From contig NZ_KQ948736.1 of the NCBI RefSeq assembly GCF_001514195.1, positions 749,328-813,327 of the forward strand: a DNA stretch of 64,000 bases, written 5' to 3'. Under the pieces are notes generated by a model, which was not told where the DNA came from, did not search any database, and worked only from the letters and a program-made list of their open reading frames with translations. Below, one piece after another: positions 60,486 through 64,000 of this stretch. Made by a program: the position numbers and the translations under genes. The stretch comes from Streptomyces griseorubiginosus. GTDB lineage: Bacteria; Actinomycetota; Actinomycetes; Streptomycetales; Streptomycetaceae. How positions within the stretch are numbered: the stretch's first letter is position 1; each line of letters opens with the position of its first letter.

Positions 60486-61505
60486 ATGACTGCCCGTAGG
60501 AATTTCAAGCGCCAGGTGCGTGCCCGCGCCGCCAGGACAGGTGAGTCCTATACGGCCGCTCTGCGGCACTTCCGTCCGACTCCATCAGGAGACATCGTGT
60601 CGGAATCAAGGACTCCCAGGAGCGTGCGGCTTGCCGTCGCGCAGACGGTCGTACGAGAAGACCCCCGAGACGTGGAGGCGTTGCGCGAAAGCGGGCGTGC
60701 GGTACGTGCGCTGATGCGCGAGGCCGGGGCGCGGGGAGCGAGGATCGTGCACTTCCCGGAGGGCGCGCTCTGCTTCCCGGGCAAGCTGGTCATGTCCGTC
60801 GACGGCCCGCACGCGGTCGGCCCCGCGGACTGGAGCCGGTGCCAGTGGCCGGTGCTCCGGGCGGAGTTGGCGGCGATCGCCGAACTGGCCGGCGCGTTGC
60901 GGCTGTGGACGGTGATTCCCTCGGTGCACCGTCTGACCGAGCCGCACCGCCCGCACAACAGCCTCTACGTCGTCTCCGATCGCGGTGAGGTCGTCACGCG
61001 TTACGACGAGCGCCTGCTCTCGAGGACGAAGGTCTCCTACCTGTACTCCCCCGGCGTCTCACCGGTGACCTTCGAGGTCGACGGTGTGCGCTTCGGTTGC
61101 CTGCTCGGCATGGAGATCCACTACCCGGAGCTGTTCACGGAGTACGAGAGGCTGGACGTCGACTGCGTACTGCTCTCCACCAGCGGCACGCCGGGCAACA
61201 TCACCGCCGAGGCCCAGGTCCAGGGCCACGCCGCGTTCAACGGCTACTGGGTCAGCATCTCGGGGCCGGCACAGGACGGCGTCACCGCCCCGACGGGGGT
61301 GGTCGCTCCCGACGGTGACTGGATCGCGCGGTGCCCGGCCGACGGTTCGCCCTCGGTGGCAGTGGTGAACCTGGACGACAGCTCCGAGTCCGCCGCATCG
61401 GCACGGACCCACGCGCGCCCCTGGCGCCGGGAGTCCCGCTCGGGCCTCTACGCCGAGCACCAGGTGAACGACCCGCGCAGCGAGGACCGTACGACGGGCT
61501 TCTAG
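60486..61505 (+). CDS. Carbon-nitrogen hydrolase (nitrilase)-fold protein lacking the catalytic Cys
   Basis: A 339-aa protein from the ATG at 60486. Residues 7-30 (FKRQVRARAARTG then ESYTAALRHFR) form a short basic element I also recall at the N-terminus of some other Streptomyces proteins. The nitrilase fold follows: Glu92 (HFPEGAL), Lys182 (RYDERLLSRTKVSYLY), then FGCLLGMEIHYPEL. In normal enzymes this last strand reads L-I-C-Y-E; here the Cys position is Gly208, with a Cys three residues earlier. It is thus probably a binding protein or pseudoenzyme. Longer in-frame starts exist upstream. Confidence 0.82.
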   Translation: MTARRNFKRQVRARAARTGESYTAALRHFRPTPSGDIVSESRTPRSVRLAVAQTVVREDPRDVEALRESGRAVRALMREAGARGARIVHFPEGALCFPGKLVMSVDGPHAVGPADWSRCQWPVLRAELAAIAELAGALRLWTVIPSVHRLTEPHRPHNSLYVVSDRGEVVTRYDERLLSRTKVSYLYSPGVSPVTFEVDGVRFGCLLGMEIHYPELFTEYERLDVDCVLLSTSGTPGNITAEAQVQGHAAFNGYWVSISGPAQDGVTAPTGVVAPDGDWIARCPADGSPSVAVVNLDDSSESAASARTHARPWRRESRSGLYAEHQVNDPRSEDRTTGF

Positions 61506-61522
61506 CTCAGTAAGGAAACCTG

Positions 61523-61568
61523 AGGGGTTCGAGCGTTCGGGGCGGCCGCCACTACCTCGAACCCCTCG
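61523..61568. terminator. Terminator after the nitrilase-like gene
   Basis: GAGGGGTTCGAG pairs with CTCGAACCCCTC (12 bp) around a 22-nt loop, 18 bp after the stop. The rest of the gap to 61787 shows no gene. Confidence 0.85.
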
Positions 61569-61787
61569 GATTCCGGCGCACGAGACATGGGCCACGCGCC
61601 CCTCATTCGCTCCGGACCTGTCTGCTCGTCGACGTCATGAACTTCCATGTCTCCACGAGCCAGTGCCGCATCCTCCCCATCTGTTGGCAGGTTGCGGTCA
61701 AAGGCTCCTCAAGTGCCGGACTCCCCCTCGAACCGGTGGTCGGGTTTTGGACAACGGCTGTACGACCACCTTTCCCCGGAGGATCCG

Positions 61788-64000
61788 GTGTCAGCACCCA
61801 CCCGTAAGAGACGATGGCTCGCGATCTGTGCCATCACCGCATCCGGCGTTCTCGTCGCGACACCCGCGGGCGCCGCGTCCGGCAGGGGCCACGCCCCCTT
61901 CGGCACCCGCACTCTCACCCAACTCGCCGCCGAGCGTGCGCAGTCCACCGGCATGCTCAGCCCGAACGTGGCCGAGGACGACGACGACGGCAACGAGGCC
62001 GACGAGATAGCCGAGGGGGCGGACCAGTACGCCGAGGCGCGCACCTCGCCCGGCGTCGTCGCCCCCGGCGCGTACGGCGCCGCCTGGAGCAGTCTGGCCG
62101 ATCTGCCCTCCACCAAGGGCAGTTGGCGCAACATCACCGACCTGCCGTACAACTCCGACGATCCCCGCTACCGCGACATCGACTCCAACTCCAGCGGCGG
62201 ATCCGGCGACGTCACCGGCCGGATGGCCGCGATCGCCGCCGACGACGACGGTTACGTGTACGCGGGCAGCGCGGGCGGCGGTGTCTGGCGGTCCGGGCGC
62301 GGCGGCGGGCACTGGAAGCCGATCAGCGACAGGCTGCCGTCCCAGTCCACCGGCGCGCTCGCGCTCGACGGCGCCGGCAGGCTGTGGCTGGGCACCGGCG
62401 AGGCGACCACCAACGCGGACGCCTATCTCGGCAGCGGCGTATACGTCCTGTCCGACCCGCACCACGGCACCTTCTCCACCCGCAGCCGGGTCGGCGGCGA
62501 CGAGCTGGAGTCCACCACCGTCCATGAGCTGCGCTTCGGCGGCGGCAAGGTGTGGGCGGCGACCAGCGAGGGTGTCTGGAGCCACTCCACGAAGACGCTG
62601 AAGGGCTCCTGGAAGCTGGAGTTCGCGCCCAACCCCGACTACCTGCCGGGCGGTTCGCTGGCGCACGACCCCGCCGCCCCGTACAAGAACATCACCAACG
62701 ACATCGCGATCGACCCGAAGGATCCGGGCAAGGTCGTGCTCGCCGTCGGCTGGCGCAGCGGTGACGACTACAACGGCTTCTACACCAAGGTCCACGGCAC
62801 CTGGACCCGGATCACCAGCGGCCTGGGCGACCTGCCCGCCGACGCGGACGACGTCGGCAGCGTCACCTTCGCCCGCTCCGCCGACGGCTCCCGCTACTAC
62901 GCCATCGACCAGTCCCCCGAGCAGCTGAACGACAACCCGGACAGCGGCCTGGAGGGCATCTACGTCTCCAAGTCCGGCGCTCCGACCGGCCCTTGGACGA
63001 AGATCGCCGACTACAAGGGGCTGGCCGCGTCCGGTTCCGCGCTGACCGGCGCCGGTTACATGCCGGGCGTGCAGGCCTGGTACAACCAGTTCCTCACCGT
63101 CGACCCCAGTGACCCGGACCATGTGTACGCGGGCCTCGAAGAGGTCTATGAGTCCAAGGACGGCGGCTCCACCTGGTCGACGGTCGGACCGTACTGGAAC
63201 TTCAACTTCCCCTGCTGGTCCATCGACCCCGCCAAGCAGTCCGGCGACTGCAACCAGACCACCCACTCCGACCAGCACGGCGTCGCCATCGGCCGCTACC
63301 ACGGCAAGAGCTTCGTGTACGTCGGCAACGACGGCGGCGTCTACAAGCGCCCGGTGAACGGCTCCCAGGACGCCTCGGGGCACGCCACCGACTGGACCTC
63401 CCTCAACGACGGCACCATCGACACCCTCCAGTACTACTCGGTGGGCATCGGCAAGGACCTCGACCACGGCGGTGTCTCGGTCACCGGCGGCCTCCAGGAC
63501 AACGGCCAGTCGATGCTGCGCAGCAACGACAAGGTGATGGGCTCCAACTTCGGCGGCGACGGCGGCGACACCCTCACCGACCCGGCCAACGGCTGCAACA
63601 TCGCGCAGGAGTACGTCTACCTCGCCATCCAGGTGACGCAGAACTGCGCGGTCAACGACGGCAGTTGGATCACCGACCCCAGCAAGGCCACGTCGTACGG
63701 GGTCGCCCCGCCCGACAACGCCACCGGTGAGGCGCGTTTCATCGCCCCGCTCGCGGCCGACGCGAAGAACAGCTCGACGTGGATCGCGGGCGGCCGGCAC
63801 ATCTGGGTGCAGACCCACGGCTACGCCATCCGCAGCGGCTCCGAGTGGAAGAGCGTCTACGACCTCGGCGAGGGCCACACCGCCACGGCCGTCGCCGCCT
63901 CGGGCGGCAAGGTGTACGCGGCCTGGTGCGGCCCCTGCAACAACCAGGGCTTCACCCGCGGCATCGCCGTCGGCAACGCGGACGGCACCGGCTGGCACGA
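61788..64000 (+). CDS. Secreted sialidase/BNR-type beta-propeller protein, 5' part (runs off the window)
   Basis: Open from the GTG at 61788 (GGAGG 5 bp upstream) to the window end, 737 codons, with no stop. The signal peptide starts TRKRRWLAICAITASGVLVATPAGAA. An acidic stretch EDDDDGNEADE follows. Then come repeated BNR/VPS10-like beta-propeller blades: GYVYAGSAGGGVWRS, LWLGTGEATTNADAYLGSGVYV, KVWAATSEGVW, DHVYAGLEEVYESKDGGSTW and SFVYVGNDGGVYKR. Such proteins are filed as glycosyl hydrolases or exo-alpha-sialidase-like, but no sialidase catalytic set is evident. It may bind or cleave extracellular glycans or proteins. The C-terminus is not in the window. Confidence 0.88.
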   Translation, partial: MSAPTRKRRWLAICAITASGVLVATPAGAASGRGHAPFGTRTLTQLAAERAQSTGMLSPNVAEDDDDGNEADEIAEGADQYAEARTSPGVVAPGAYGAAWSSLADLPSTKGSWRNITDLPYNSDDPRYRDIDSNSSGGSGDVTGRMAAIAADDDGYVYAGSAGGGVWRSGRGGGHWKPISDRLPSQSTGALALDGAGRLWLGTGEATTNADAYLGSGVYVLSDPHHGTFSTRSRVGGDELESTTVHELRFGGGKVWAATSEGVWSHSTKTLKGSWKLEFAPNPDYLPGGSLAHDPAAPYKNITNDIAIDPKDPGKVVLAVGWRSGDDYNGFYTKVHGTWTRITSGLGDLPADADDVGSVTFARSADGSRYYAIDQSPEQLNDNPDSGLEGIYVSKSGAPTGPWTKIADYKGLAASGSALTGAGYMPGVQAWYNQFLTVDPSDPDHVYAGLEEVYESKDGGSTWSTVGPYWNFNFPCWSIDPAKQSGDCNQTTHSDQHGVAIGRYHGKSFVYVGNDGGVYKRPVNGSQDASGHATDWTSLNDGTIDTLQYYSVGIGKDLDHGGVSVTGGLQDNGQSMLRSNDKVMGSNFGGDGGDTLTDPANGCNIAQEYVYLAIQVTQNCAVNDGSWITDPSKATSYGVAPPDNATGEARFIAPLAADAKNSSTWIAGGRHIWVQTHGYAIRSGSEWKSVYDLGEGHTATAVAASGGKVYAAWCGPCNNQGFTRGIAVGNADGTGWH

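Noticed and set aside
61603..61797. 64-codon minus frame before the beta-propeller gene
   Set aside because: No ribosome site and no recognisable feature; it lies in the promoter region of that gene.
61791..63998. 735-codon minus frame at the window end
   Set aside because: Antisense to the beta-propeller gene, which has a ribosome site, signal peptide and repeated blades.

Overview
The window is high-GC actinobacterial DNA, almost certainly a Streptomyces chromosome. The signs are strong third-position G/C bias, frequent GTG starts with GGAGG-type ribosome sites, many two-component, IclR, LuxR/LAL and HxlR-type regulators, secreted M23, S1 and RICIN proteins, and a palindromic intergenic repeat of a kind common in that genus. 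The gene content matches the S. coelicolor allantoin/urate region as I remember it (AllR, AllB, Alc, AceB, Gcl, Hyi, GlxR). No tRNA, rRNA, CRISPR array, insertion sequence or phage gene was recognised.

Layout. 1-5519: the end of a Gfo/Idh/MocA oxidoreductase, a P450 downstream of a NarL-type two-component pair, a small membrane protein and an SDR. 6152-13261: allantoin and glyoxylate genes (alc, allB, the IclR repressor allR, a coupled unknown gene, a MobA-like nucleotidyltransferase and malate synthase aceB). 13269-20820: an Rdx/HipA-like pair, then an FHA protein, a Ser/Thr kinase with an ectodomain, and a group of secreted M23/SH3-like/RICIN wall proteins. 20976-24097: two divergent NIS siderophore synthetases. 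24143-35220: mixed genes (VWA protein pair, HxlR with an aminotransferase, a large unknown membrane protein and its small partner, phosphatase, thioesterase, NmrA/AraC pair). 35258-36067: a chitosanase. 36052-41677: purine and urate catabolism (NCS2 permease, 8-oxoguanine/guanine deaminase, uricase, HIU hydrolase, OHCU decarboxylase, HTH regulator, small YkoF-like protein). 41809-45969: the glycerate pathway (hyi, glxR, gcl). 46158-64000: an Mrr-like zinc-ribbon protein, two acyl-CoA synthetases beside a GAF-LuxR regulator, a LAL regulator, a trypsin, LysE and CorA transporters, an intracellular-looking subtilase, a nitrilase-fold protein lacking its catalytic Cys, and the start of a secreted beta-propeller protein.

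How it works together. Purines enter through the permease. They are deaminated and oxidised (xanthine dehydrogenase is not in the window) to urate, then converted by uricase, HIU hydrolase and OHCU decarboxylase to allantoin. AllB and Alc give ureidoglycolate; I see no enzyme for the next step to glyoxylate. Glyoxylate is used by malate synthase or by Gcl-Hyi-GlxR. The clearest regulatory signal is a 15-bp TTCC-N7-GGAA element that occurs as pairs exactly 21 bp apart in five promoters: allB, allR, aceB, hyi and gcl. In aceB and allR one element sits between the -35 and -10 hexamers; in gcl, and more tentatively hyi and allB, the pair lies just downstream of the -10. I infer these are AllR operators.

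The other main points of interest are the kinase and wall-protein locus (with a 70-residue insert in the kinase N-lobe and a 95% identical 217-bp inverted repeat), the orphan two-gene NIS locus, the unknown 811 + 130 aa pair, and several heptamer or other tandem repeat arrays.
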